64,000 bases of DNA from Alkalimonas delamerensis (lineage in GTDB: Bacteria; Pseudomonadota; Gammaproteobacteria; Enterobacterales; Alteromonadaceae), in the NCBI RefSeq assembly GCF_030717955.1, contig NZ_JAUZVY010000001.1, forward strand, positions 868,001 to 932,000, given 5' to 3'. The position numbers were made by a program, and so were the translations under genes. Within the stretch, counting starts at the first letter, position 1. Each line of letters starts with the position of its first letter. The notes beneath the pieces were generated by a model. That model searched no databases, was not told the DNA's origin, and saw nothing but the letters and a program-made list of their open reading frames with translations. Shown here one piece after another: positions 51,128 to 60,264 of the stretch.

Positions 51128-51481
51128 CTACTGCTCCGACCAAACTGCATACTCATTGCCACTTGGATCGGTAAAGTGAAAACGCCGCCCGCCCGGAAAG
51201 CTAAAAATTTCTTGCAGTATTTGGCCACCTGCCGCTTTCACATCGGTTAAGGTTTGCTCCAGCTCAGAGCTATACAGTACCACCAGGGCGCTGCCATGTT
51301 GAGTTAGCGCTACATGTTCACTTTGGTAGTAACCACCGTCGATGCCTGCATCGGTAATGGCCATATACTCCGGGCCATAATCGACAAACCCCCAGCCAAA
51401 TACCTTGCTAAAGAATGCTTTGGTCGCCGCCATATCCCGGCAGGGCAGTTCGATGTAATTGATTTTCCCATTAAACTTCAT
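51128..51481 (-). CDS. VOC-family (glyoxalase/bleomycin-resistance-like) protein
   Basis: Protein of 117 aa with the vicinal-oxygen-chelate fold: NYIELPCRDMAATKAFFSKVFGW at the start and FHFTDPSGNEYAVWSE at the end. Members are small metal-dependent enzymes or antibiotic binders; the substrate is unknown. ATG 51481 follows AAAGGAAA. It separates the flagellar block from the csp gene. Confidence 0.85.
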   Translation of the reverse strand: MKFNGKINYIELPCRDMAATKAFFSKVFGWGFVDYGPEYMAITDAGIDGGYYQSEHVALTQHGSALVVLYSSELEQTLTDVKAAGGQILQEIFSFPGGRRFHFTDPSGNEYAVWSEQ

Positions 51482-51634
51482 TTGTATTTCCTTTGTATGC
51501 AGTCATTACGGTTTTGCTGTGGAATGGTACTTTGCTTGCTACTCAGCATGGCAGTCGAGCAGTGCTTTATCAACCTTGAGCTTATCTCTGGACGGCTAAT
51601 TTCTTTAATAAACTGATTTCAAATGATTTAATTA

Positions 51635-51650
51635 TGGCACGCTCTATGCT
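51635..51650 (+). promoter_or_regulatory. sigma-54 promoter of the fliE operon
   Basis: TGGCACGCTCTATGCT has the -24 GG and -12 GC elements with exactly 10 bp between. It lies 42 bp before the fliE ATG. Class-III flagellar promoters of this kind are driven by RpoN with FlrC/FleR-type activators. Confidence 0.8.
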
Positions 51651-51691
51651 TTATCTCTGTAAAGCACAATTTTTTGACAGAGGGTATCGCC

Positions 51692-52048
51692 ATGCAAATC
51701 AAAGGTCCGGGAGTGTCGCTGTACAATCAGATGCAAGCCATGGCACAGCAGGCCCAGGGGCCGCAATCCGCGCAACGGGTGCAACGGCCGGAGCCCTTTG
51801 GTCCGGCCTCGGTGAATCAGAGCCAGAGCGATTTTGGTGTCATGCTAAAAGGGGCTCTGGATACAGTGAATGGCTTGCAAATGAATGCCCGTGGCCTTGC
51901 CAGTGATGTTGAAAATGGCGTGGAAGGCGTCACCATTGCGCAGGCCATGATTGCGGCCTCTAAATCGTCCATTGCTTTTGATGCCACCGTTCAGGTGCGT
52001 AATAAAGTGGTGGAAGCCTACAAAGAAATTATGACCATGCCGGTGTAA
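51692..52048 (+). CDS. fliE: Flagellar hook-basal body protein FliE
   Basis: Protein of 118 aa linking the MS ring to the rod. The C-terminal half (VEGVTIAQAMIAASKSSIAFDATVQVRNKVVEAYKEIMTMPV) is the FliE signature. ATG 51692 with AGAGGG upstream; six in-frame residues before it were rejected. First gene of the operon. Confidence 0.95.
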   Translation: MQIKGPGVSLYNQMQAMAQQAQGPQSAQRVQRPEPFGPASVNQSQSDFGVMLKGALDTVNGLQMNARGLASDVENGVEGVTIAQAMIAASKSSIAFDATVQVRNKVVEAYKEIMTMPV

Positions 52049-52065
52049 GTGCTAAGGGGTAAGCT

Positions 52066-53766
52066 GTGGCAGAGAATCAATCCACTGAACTGGCGTTAAG
52101 CGGCGACGACTTTAACTCTGGTGAGCAACAGGAGCAAAAGTCCGGCTTTTTAAGCAATTTGGGCGGACCCGATCTGTTGCGTCAGATCACCATGATCATT
52201 GCGCTGACCATCTGTCTGGCCATTGCTCTGCTGATTATTTTATGGGCTCGTCAGCCTGAAATGCGCCCGTTGGGTACCTTTGCCACCGAAGAGCTGATTC
52301 AAACGCTGGATCATTTGGACAGTCAGCGGGTGAAATACCGGCTGGATGGCAATGTAATTTATGTGCCTGAAGATCAATTCCAAAACATTCGTTTAGGCAT
52401 GACCCGGGCTGGGCTGGCGCAAGAGCCTTCTTCTGGCACCGACATCTTAATGCAGGACAGCGGCTTTGGTGTTAGCCAGCGGCTGGAGTCCGAGCGCTTG
52501 AAGCACAGCCGTGAGCAACAATTGGCCCGCACCATCGAAGAATTGCAAAGTGTGGCCAGAGCACGGGTGTTGCTGGCAATCCCCCCTGAGAATGTCTTTG
52601 CCCGCCGCGAACGTCAGCCGTCGGCGACAGTGCTGCTTACCGCCCGTGGTGGTCGGGTGATCCGGGACAGTGAAGTCGATGCCATTGTCGATATCGTTGC
52701 ATCCGCAGTACAGAATTTGGAGCCATCCCGGGTAACAGTCACCGATCAGAATGGACGTTTGCTGAACAGTGGCTCACAAGACATGGCTTCTGCCCGCAAA
52801 CGGCGCGAGTACGAAATGGAGCGGACACGGGAAGATGAATACCGTCAACGCATTGACAGTATTTTGATGCCGGTGCTGGGCGTTGGCAACTACACGGCCC
52901 AGGTCGATGTGGTGATGGACTTTACCACTTTAGAGCAAACACAGCAGCGTTTTAACCCGGACTTACCGGCCATCCGCAGTGAAATGAGCATTGAAGAAAG
53001 CAGTGTAGGTGGACTAAGTGGGGGGATTCCCGGCGCTTTATCCAACCAGCCACCGATGCCATCCGCTATTCCGGAAGAAGCAACCGGCGGCGGAGCTACG
53101 CCGGTAGTACCCGGACGCAATCACCGCGAGACAACCCGTAACTTCGAACTGGATACCACCATCAGCCACAGCTCTCAGCAGTCGGGTGTGGTACGCCGGG
53201 TCAGCGTCTCTGTCGCAGTGGATTACAAGCTGGCGCCGAATGAGCAGGGCGACATGACGCCACAGCCGCGTACTCAGGCGGAACTGACCAATATACGCCG
53301 GCTGCTGCAAGGCAGCATCGGGTACGATGTGCAGCGTGGTGATACCATTGAAGTGGTGACGGTCCCCTTTACCCGGATGGAAGTAGAGGCTGAGCCAACC
53401 GTCTTCTTTTATCAGGAAGAGTGGTTCATCCGGCTGATGCGTTTGGCAATTGCCGGTTTGATCATCATTGTACTGATCCTGTCGGTGGTACGCCCCATGC
53501 TGAAGAAACTGATCTATCCTGAAGATACCAGCGATGCCTATGACGAAGATGCACTGGGAACAGGGTTGGATTTGGGAGACGACACCATTGATATGTTGAA
53601 GTCCAACTTTGATGAAACTGCCGTCGGTTTTGCCGAGGATGGTACCTTGATGCTGCCGGACTTGCATGGTGATGAAGATTTGTTAAAAGCAGTGCGGGCT
53701 TTGGTAGCCAACGAGCCTGAATTGTCGGCCCTGGTGGTCAGAAACTGGTTGGAAGAAGATGACTGA
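52066..53766 (+). CDS. fliF: Flagellar MS-ring protein FliF
   Basis: Forms the membrane-supramembrane ring, the base of the motor. The 566-aa protein has two membrane segments (about 42-62 and 460-480), the YscJ-like ring domain (LGMTRAGLAQEP... SRVTVTDQNGRLL), and a C-terminal tail that binds FliG. GTG start at 52066 with AAGGGG upstream. Overlaps fliG by 8 bp. Confidence 0.96.
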   Translation: MAENQSTELALSGDDFNSGEQQEQKSGFLSNLGGPDLLRQITMIIALTICLAIALLIILWARQPEMRPLGTFATEELIQTLDHLDSQRVKYRLDGNVIYVPEDQFQNIRLGMTRAGLAQEPSSGTDILMQDSGFGVSQRLESERLKHSREQQLARTIEELQSVARARVLLAIPPENVFARRERQPSATVLLTARGGRVIRDSEVDAIVDIVASAVQNLEPSRVTVTDQNGRLLNSGSQDMASARKRREYEMERTREDEYRQRIDSILMPVLGVGNYTAQVDVVMDFTTLEQTQQRFNPDLPAIRSEMSIEESSVGGLSGGIPGALSNQPPMPSAIPEEATGGGATPVVPGRNHRETTRNFELDTTISHSSQQSGVVRRVSVSVAVDYKLAPNEQGDMTPQPRTQAELTNIRRLLQGSIGYDVQRGDTIEVVTVPFTRMEVEAEPTVFFYQEEWFIRLMRLAIAGLIIIVLILSVVRPMLKKLIYPEDTSDAYDEDALGTGLDLGDDTIDMLKSNFDETAVGFAEDGTLMLPDLHGDEDLLKAVRALVANEPELSALVVRNWLEEDD

Positions 53767-54790
53767 GAATATTGAAAAGCCCAGCTTTGATGTTGGAAAG
53801 CTTGATGGCGTAGAAAAAGCAGCGATTCTATTGCTGAGTCTGTCGGAAGAAGATGCCGCCCAGATCCTGAAGCACCTGGAGCCCAAGCAGGTGCAAAAGG
53901 TGGGCTCTGCCATGGCTCAGATGACCGACCTGAATCAGGCAAAAATCTCAGCTGTGCACCGTTTGTTCATTGAACAAATTCAAAACTTCAGCACCATTGG
54001 TTTCCAAAGTGAAGAATTTATCAAGCGGGCACTGACGGCGGCGCTGGGCGAAGAAAAAGCAGCCAACCTGATTGACCAGATTGTACTGGGTGGCAGTGCC
54101 AAAGGCCTGGATTCATTGAAATGGATGGATTCCAAGCAAGTGGCCAATATTATCCGTAACGAACACCCGCAGATCCAGACCATTGTCTTGTCGTACCTAG
54201 CACCGGAGCAGTCGGCAGAAATTCTGTCGCAGTTCTCGGAAAAAGTACGGCTGGATTTAACCATGCGCATCGCCAACCTCGAAGAAGTGCAGCCTGCTGC
54301 ACTGCAGGAGTTGAACGAAATTATGGAGAAACAGTTTGCAGGGCAGGCCGGTGCTCAGACTGCGAAAATGGGCGGCTTGAAAGCAGCGGCCGATATTTTG
54401 AACTACCTGGATACCAACATCGAAGGCCAGCTGCTTGACTCTATTCGGGAAAATGACGAAGAAATGGCGCAGCAAATCCAGGATCTGATGTTTGTGTTTG
54501 AAAACCTGATTGACGTTGAAGACCGCGGCATTCAAACCCTGCTGCGTGAAGTTGAACAAGATATTCTGATGAAAGCCTTAAAAGGTGCGGATGATGCACT
54601 GAAAGAGAAAATATTCAGCAATATGTCGAAGCGGGCAGCCGAGCTGTTGCGTGATGATTTAGAGGCCATGGGACCGGTTCGGGTCAGCGATGTCGAAGCG
54701 GCGCAAAAAGAAATTCTGGCCACAGCGCGGCGACTGGCCGATGCCGGTGAAATCATGCTTGGTGGTGGTGGTGGTGATGACTTCTTGTAA
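53759..54790 (+). CDS. fliG: Flagellar motor switch protein FliG
   Basis: Rotor protein of 343 aa that contacts the stator and the FliM/FliN ring. LDGVEKAAILLLSLSEEDAAQILKHL and EHPQIQTIVLSYL are conserved FliG segments, and the C-terminal torque helix carries the charged pattern ADDALKEKIFSNMSKRAAELLRDDLEAMGP. Starts inside the end of fliF. Confidence 0.96.
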   Translation: MTENIEKPSFDVGKLDGVEKAAILLLSLSEEDAAQILKHLEPKQVQKVGSAMAQMTDLNQAKISAVHRLFIEQIQNFSTIGFQSEEFIKRALTAALGEEKAANLIDQIVLGGSAKGLDSLKWMDSKQVANIIRNEHPQIQTIVLSYLAPEQSAEILSQFSEKVRLDLTMRIANLEEVQPAALQELNEIMEKQFAGQAGAQTAKMGGLKAAADILNYLDTNIEGQLLDSIRENDEEMAQQIQDLMFVFENLIDVEDRGIQTLLREVEQDILMKALKGADDALKEKIFSNMSKRAAELLRDDLEAMGPVRVSDVEAAQKEILATARRLADAGEIMLGGGGGDDFL

Positions 54791-54802
54791 GAAGGGTGCC
54801 AA

Positions 54803-55756
54803 ATGAGTGCGGATCAATTTCGCTACAAACGGCCTTTCTCGCCCGATGCAGAAACGCTGGAACAATTGAAAGAGTGGGATACACCCGATCTCAGCGATCG
54901 GATACGAAAGTACAAAAGCACCAATGCGTTCAATAAAACCTTACCAGATCCCAAGCAACCGGAGCCAGCGGAAGACGAGACTTCAGATGAAGAGCTAAGC
55001 CTGCAGCCGCTAACTGCCGAGCAAATGGAAACCTTGCGCCAGCAGGCGTACGAGGCAGGTTTTGCCGAAGGCAAAGAAGAAGGTTTTGCCAAAGGCTATG
55101 AAGAGGGCCGACAGCAAGGTCAGGAAGATGGCACCAAGCAGGGCTTGGCTGAAGGGAAAAAGCTTGGGTTGGAGCAAGGCAAGCAGCAAAGTGAACAGCA
55201 GTTTCAGGCACTGGAACACTTGTTGGATCAATTGCATCAACCGCTGCAGCAACTGGATAACGAGGTTGAGCAAGCCTTGCTGGCGTTAACCCTGGCCATG
55301 GCCAAAGCGGTGGTGCAAACCGAGGTAACCATCAATCCTCAGGTGATTTTGCAAGCTTTGCAACAGGCGGTCGATGCGCTGCCGTTGCGTCATGGTCAGG
55401 TGAAAATTCGGCTGCATCCGGACGATCTTGCCATCATCGAGCAACAGTATGCTGCCGAGCAGCTGGCGGAGCGGGGCTGGCAATTGCAGGCGGAGCCCAC
55501 CTTAAGCCGTGGCGGCTGCCGGCTGGTGACTGAGCAGTCCAGTGTTGACCGAACCACGGAGCAGCGGGTGCAAACCGCTTTGGCGCACTTTCTTGCCTTG
55601 GAGACCGAGCCCCCAGAATCGGCAGCTGCTGAGGTTGTTGAATCATCGCCCGCGCCAGATGACGAGGAGGCGTCTTTGGCCTCCGATGACGATGCCTCGT
55701 CAAAGGGAGAGACTGAGTCAGCTCCGGCAAATGCAGGCAAGGAGTCGTCATCATGA
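54803..55756 (+). CDS. fliH: Flagellar assembly protein FliH
   Basis: Export-ATPase regulator of 317 aa. The central segment contains the glycine-spaced repeats EAGFAEGKEEGFAKGYEEGR typical of FliH, followed by the E-like peripheral-stalk domain that binds FliI. The C-terminal 60 residues are acidic and serine-rich, longer than usual. Overlaps fliI by 4 bp. Confidence 0.92.
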   Translation: MSADQFRYKRPFSPDAETLEQLKEWDTPDLSDRIRKYKSTNAFNKTLPDPKQPEPAEDETSDEELSLQPLTAEQMETLRQQAYEAGFAEGKEEGFAKGYEEGRQQGQEDGTKQGLAEGKKLGLEQGKQQSEQQFQALEHLLDQLHQPLQQLDNEVEQALLALTLAMAKAVVQTEVTINPQVILQALQQAVDALPLRHGQVKIRLHPDDLAIIEQQYAAEQLAERGWQLQAEPTLSRGGCRLVTEQSSVDRTTEQRVQTALAHFLALETEPPESAAAEVVESSPAPDDEEASLASDDDASSKGETESAPANAGKESSS

Positions 55757-57105
55757 CCGCAACCTTGGCCAAGCGACTGCAACAACAACAGCAGTTTATC
55801 CGTCATTCCCGCCCTGCAGTATCGGGCCAGTTGGTGCGGGTGGTGGGTCTGACATTGGAAGCCACCGGTTGCAGTGCCGGTATTGGTCAAAGCTGTGCCG
55901 TTGAAACGGCCGATGGGGAATTGTTGGCGGAAGTGGTAGGTTTTGCCGCCGATCGTATTTTTTTAATGCCAAAAGATGATATTTCTGGCGTCGTGCCGGG
56001 GGCTAGAGTCACCCCGGTATTGCATGAGCAAGGGGTGCCGCTGTGCATGGCATTGCTGGGTCGGGTGGTTGATGGGGCGGGAAAACCTCTGGATGGGAAA
56101 GGCCCTATCGTTGCGTCAACCTTTGCCAGCCCGCGCAAAGCACCGATTAACCCTTTGCAGCGTCAACCGATTCGAATGCCGTTGGATGTGGGCGTTCGCG
56201 CCATTAACGCTGCTCTGACGGTGGGCAAAGGTCAGCGGATGGGGCTCTTTGCTGGCAGCGGTGTCGGTAAAAGTGTGCTGCTAGGCATGATGACGCGTGG
56301 CACCAGTGCGGATGTCATCGTGGTTGGCCTGGTAGGTGAGCGTGGCCGCGAAGTGAAAGAGTTTATTGACGATATTCTGGGCGAGGAAGGTCGGCAGCGC
56401 GCCGTTGTGGTGGCATCGCCGGCGGATGTCTCACCAGTGATGCGGTTAAAAGGTTGCGAGACCGCCGTGCAAATTGCCGAGTATTTTCGTGATCAAGGGC
56501 TGGATGTGTTGCTGTTGGTCGACTCCATCACCCGTTACGCCCAGGCGCAGCGTGAAATCGCATTGGCCGTTGGTGAGCCGCCAGCAACCAAAGGTTATCC
56601 GCCGTCAGTCTTTGCAAAGTTGCCTGCCTTGGTCGAGCGGGCTGGCAATGGAGCCGCCGGTAAAGGTTCCATTACGGGCTTTTATACGGTGTTGTCCGAA
56701 GGGGATGACTTGCAGGATCCCATTGCCGATGCTTCGCGGGCTATTTTGGACGGTCATATCGTGCTTTCCCGCCAGCTGGCAGACAGTGGGCATTTTCCGG
56801 CCATTGATATTGAGCAATCCATCAGCCGGGTGATGCCAGCGGTCACCAGCATGGAGCATCAACTGATGGCGCGGCAGTTAAAGCAGCTCTATGCCAGTTA
56901 CCGGCAAAGCAAGGATCTGATTGCCATCGGGGCTTATGTCAAAGGCAGCGATCCGCTACTGGACAAAGCGGTAGCGCTGATGCCGGCCATCCAACGCTTC
57001 TTGCAACAAGGCATGAAAGATGTGGTGCCTTACGACGAAAGTTTGCATGCCTTGACGCAACTTTTGCCGTTGCCTGCTCAGGCACAGACACAGAGCCCGG
57101 GGTAA
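55753..57105 (+). CDS. fliI: Flagellum-specific export ATPase FliI
   Basis: F1-beta-like ATPase of 450 aa that powers or regulates flagellar protein export. Walker A AGSGVGKS is at residues 167-174, the GERGREVKEF loop follows, and Walker B is LLLVDSITRYA. Length is normal. Translationally coupled to fliH (ATGA). Confidence 0.96.
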   Translation: MTATLAKRLQQQQQFIRHSRPAVSGQLVRVVGLTLEATGCSAGIGQSCAVETADGELLAEVVGFAADRIFLMPKDDISGVVPGARVTPVLHEQGVPLCMALLGRVVDGAGKPLDGKGPIVASTFASPRKAPINPLQRQPIRMPLDVGVRAINAALTVGKGQRMGLFAGSGVGKSVLLGMMTRGTSADVIVVGLVGERGREVKEFIDDILGEEGRQRAVVVASPADVSPVMRLKGCETAVQIAEYFRDQGLDVLLLVDSITRYAQAQREIALAVGEPPATKGYPPSVFAKLPALVERAGNGAAGKGSITGFYTVLSEGDDLQDPIADASRAILDGHIVLSRQLADSGHFPAIDIEQSISRVMPAVTSMEHQLMARQLKQLYASYRQSKDLIAIGAYVKGSDPLLDKAVALMPAIQRFLQQGMKDVVPYDESLHALTQLLPLPAQAQTQSPG

Positions 57106-57111
57106 TGCATC

Positions 57112-57555
57112 ATGGCGAATAAACAGCTGGAATTATTGGTAAAAGTACAGCTGGAGCGCGAAGAAAAGCTGCAAGCCAACTTTGTACAGGCGCTGCAATA
57201 CAGTCGTCAGGCCGAGCAAAAATACCAGGGGCTGGCGGATTACCGCACCGAGTACATTCAGCAAAGCCAGCAGCAAGGCAGTTCCGGCCTGCAGAGTCGT
57301 CAGTACAATCAGTTTGTTAACTTTATTGCCAAGCTGGATCAGGCGTTGGAGCAACAAGCCAGGCAGGTTTCTCAGGCACAGGCGGTGATGGAACAGCGCC
57401 GGCAGCAATGGTTGGCAATGCAAAAGAAGCGCAAGGCGATGGAGTACCTGTTGGAGCAGCAGCGACAACAGGCTTTGACCAAAGCCGCCCGAGCTGAACA
57501 ACAGATGCAGGATGAAGTCGCCATGCAGCAATTTGTCCGGCGTCAGTCCTCCTAG
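57112..57555 (+). CDS. fliJ: Flagellar export protein FliJ
   Basis: Coiled-coil protein of 147 aa, rich in glutamine and alanine, with a charged heptad pattern over most of its length. FliJ sits in the centre of the FliI ring and escorts export chaperones. Identity rests on its place between fliI and fliK and the coiled-coil composition. Confidence 0.9.
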   Translation: MANKQLELLVKVQLEREEKLQANFVQALQYSRQAEQKYQGLADYRTEYIQQSQQQGSSGLQSRQYNQFVNFIAKLDQALEQQARQVSQAQAVMEQRRQQWLAMQKKRKAMEYLLEQQRQQALTKAARAEQQMQDEVAMQQFVRRQSS

Positions 57556-57688
57556 TTGCCATCTTGGCCTGAATTTTGAATGTTCAAAAGACGTGTGCCC
57601 TAAACAGGGTGTTATCAGCCGCTAGCAGCTTGATTCAGGTGCCAGCAGCTAAGGATACCACTCCTTAATTTGTCGCGAGGAAAGCCGC

Positions 57689-59614
57689 ATGGCCGATGCA
57701 CTACAGATGTTTCTGCTTTCGGGCGCTGGCCCAGTTTTATCCATGGGTGAAACAGCCACGGAAGCACGCCATGGCATGGACGATGAAACCGCAGAACTGT
57801 TGCCTTTTGCCAAGTCTCTGGCCAGCGCTAGCAACAGCTCAACCCAAGATACCGACACGACCGAACGGCAAAAAGCTGCCGTTGCGGCGCCGCAGGACGA
57901 CGATGCTGACTTGCTCAACTCTGAAAATTTGCAGGCGATTATCGCCGATGAAAACAGTTCCGACGACGATAAAGACGCAGCCAGAGCCTGGTTGGCGATT
58001 ATTCGGAATGGTCAGCGTCAGTCCGCAGGTCTGACTGCAGGCCAGAGTAACCAAGCGCAGCTGAATGCTGCCAAAGAAGGTTTTATCGGTGTTGGAATCA
58101 ATAACAGGTCAGATAAAGCAACGGCGGTTGCGTTTGATGCAACAGCGCTACCTGGTTTGAATGATGTGGATCATCTGGGCGATGATGCTGCTGAAGATGC
58201 AGAGCTATCAGAAGCAAGCCCAAAGGCAAAAGCGGCGTCAATTTCATTGGCGGCGCGTTGGCTGAACTCTGGGCAAGCGTCTGAAAAGTCAGCGTCAAAA
58301 GAAGCGCTACCAATGAGCGAAAAAGCACAGCGCATAGAGAAAGAATCAGTGACCCTGAAAGGGCAGCTTACTCAGCAAGGACAGCAAACGACATCTGGGC
58401 TGCAACAGCAGGCTGTTAAAGGCAACGAAGCCGCAGAGGCCACTGCTGGGACAGACAAAGTCATATCACAAGCAAGTTCTTGGTCACAGTCATTGGCAGC
58501 AAGTAGCGAGCAAAGTGCCGACAAAGAGTCTGACGAAGAAGGAACCGTGGACTTGGTCAGCGAGATGCCCGCGAAAAATAAGAGCAGCACTACCTCTGAC
58601 AAGAGCGTACTTTCTTCGGTACAAGGCAGCCATCAGACATCCAAAGTGTCGGATGAAACCGGCAAGATGACTACTGAGAGCCAGCAAGTCAAAGCTCAGC
58701 CATTGTCTGAAGTTCAGCTCGCACAAGCTGAGGCTGAGATGGTGGGTGTTGAGCCGGTGCCTGCTGCTGTGGTGTTACCGGCAGGCAGCAAAGCAGACGT
58801 TTCAGCCGGAACTTTAGCCAGCGCAGCTCAAGAGCGGGCAGAGCTTCAGAGCAAGGCAGCTGAAACGGTGCTGTCATCCGGCAATCGCGGCACTGGTGAA
58901 CAGTCCGGCGCACAAAAAGATCAGCTTGGCTCGGCCGGTGTTCAGGCTGCCTGGCAGCAAGCAAAAGCCGATGCCCCGTCAGAGCCGGGGGGACGCTTCG
59001 ATTTACTCTCTGAGCAAGCGGCTGACAAGGATTCGGCAATGGCCAGAACAGCGGCCAGCAGCCAGTTGCAAGCATCTGTTAGTACTACCATGACAACACC
59101 CGTTATGCAGGCCAGTGGTACCAGTGTTAGTCAGTTGATGCAAGCGCAGGGTAGCACAGCGCCGGTCATTACCAGCACGCCTACCGTCAGTGAGCTGTTG
59201 CGTCAGCCGGTAAACCTGCTGGCTGCCGATGCATCCGGCCAATTGCGGGAGCGACTGGTGCTGATGGTGCGTAACTCGGTGCACAGCGCTGATATTAAGC
59301 TGGAACCAGCAGAACTGGGTAGCATGCACATTCGGGTGAGCATGCAGCAAGAGCAAGCCAGTGTGCAGTTTTTGGTGCAGCAAGCGCACGCTAAGGAAGT
59401 ACTGGAACAACAGCTACCGCGTTTGCGCGATATGCTGAGTGAGCAAGGCATTGAACTGGCCGATGGTCAGGTGGCGCAGCAGCAATCCGGGCAGCAAGGG
59501 CAACAGCAAGGTTCATCGGCTGGTAGTTCGGCTGCTGAGGAAGAGGGGGTTCCTGCAGAACAGCGTCAAGTGGTAGCAGCGGCCTCGGAACGATTGGTGG
59601 ATTACTATGCTTAA
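57689..59614 (+). CDS. fliK: Flagellar hook-length control protein FliK
   Basis: Molecular ruler of 641 aa. The first 510 residues are low-complexity, alanine/serine/glutamine-rich and unlike other proteins; the C-terminal Flg_hook domain (about 515-600) has LKLEPAELGSMHIRVSMQQEQASVQF-like sequence, which controls the switch to filament export. ATG 57689 follows CGAGGAAAG. The N-terminal part is longer than in E. coli (405 aa in total). Confidence 0.93.
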   Translation: MADALQMFLLSGAGPVLSMGETATEARHGMDDETAELLPFAKSLASASNSSTQDTDTTERQKAAVAAPQDDDADLLNSENLQAIIADENSSDDDKDAARAWLAIIRNGQRQSAGLTAGQSNQAQLNAAKEGFIGVGINNRSDKATAVAFDATALPGLNDVDHLGDDAAEDAELSEASPKAKAASISLAARWLNSGQASEKSASKEALPMSEKAQRIEKESVTLKGQLTQQGQQTTSGLQQQAVKGNEAAEATAGTDKVISQASSWSQSLAASSEQSADKESDEEGTVDLVSEMPAKNKSSTTSDKSVLSSVQGSHQTSKVSDETGKMTTESQQVKAQPLSEVQLAQAEAEMVGVEPVPAAVVLPAGSKADVSAGTLASAAQERAELQSKAAETVLSSGNRGTGEQSGAQKDQLGSAGVQAAWQQAKADAPSEPGGRFDLLSEQAADKDSAMARTAASSQLQASVSTTMTTPVMQASGTSVSQLMQAQGSTAPVITSTPTVSELLRQPVNLLAADASGQLRERLVLMVRNSVHSADIKLEPAELGSMHIRVSMQQEQASVQFLVQQAHAKEVLEQQLPRLRDMLSEQGIELADGQVAQQQSGQQGQQQGSSAGSSAAEEEGVPAEQRQVVAAASERLVDYYA

Positions 59615-59733
59615 ATCCTGCCCAATCCTGTGCAACCCTGTTACAGATGCCGCTAATTTTGTCCGGGTCTCAATTGCGATCCTGTGTCGCAAGGGTCACA
59701 ATAACAGCCAGACAACACGAAGCGAGGCAGGGC

Positions 59734-60252
59734 ATGGCAGACGACAATGAATTAAAAATTGCAGAAAGTGGCAGCAAAAAGAAACTGCTGCTGATCGTTG
59801 GTGGCACCTTAGCCGTGCTGGTGATTGCCGCCGTTGGCATTCTGTTCTGGTTTTCAGATGGCTCAGGCGGTACACCATCTGCCGGACCAACAGCTGCCGT
59901 GAGTGAGGATGGCACACCGGCTGCGCCGACTGGCGCAGCGTTTTATGTTCCTTTACCACGTCCATTTATTTTCAATGTACCGGGCAGTAGCCGGGACCGA
60001 CTGGTACAAATTCGGGTGCAGCTTTTGGTTCGGGGCAGCAACAACGATACCTTGGCCAAGCGACACATTCCTTTGATAGAAGGAACGCTGCTGCAAACCT
60101 TTAGCAGCGCCAACGCCGATGACTTGATTACAGCCGCCGGCAAAGAAAGCCTTCGCAACAAGGCGCTAAGCGACTTGCAGCAAGAGCTGCTGCGGGTCAC
60201 CGGAACAGTGGTGGTGGAAGAGGTGCTTTTCACCGGTTTTGTGATGCAATAA
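59734..60252 (+). CDS. fliL: Flagellar basal body-associated protein FliL
   Basis: Inner-membrane protein of 172 aa: one membrane helix (about 17-38) and a periplasmic SPFH-like domain (PLPRPFIFNVPGSSRDRLVQIRVQLLVRG). FliL surrounds and stabilises the stator. ATG 59734 with GAGGCAGGGC upstream; a 29-residue in-frame extension was rejected. Confidence 0.92.
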   Translation: MADDNELKIAESGSKKKLLLIVGGTLAVLVIAAVGILFWFSDGSGGTPSAGPTAAVSEDGTPAAPTGAAFYVPLPRPFIFNVPGSSRDRLVQIRVQLLVRGSNNDTLAKRHIPLIEGTLLQTFSSANADDLITAAGKESLRNKALSDLQQELLRVTGTVVVEEVLFTGFVMQ

Positions 60253-60264
60253 AAGGGTAACGCC

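Noticed and set aside
54823..55273. Minus-strand frames opposite fliH
   Set aside because: Mirror frames of the repetitive glycine/glutamate-rich region; no start signals.
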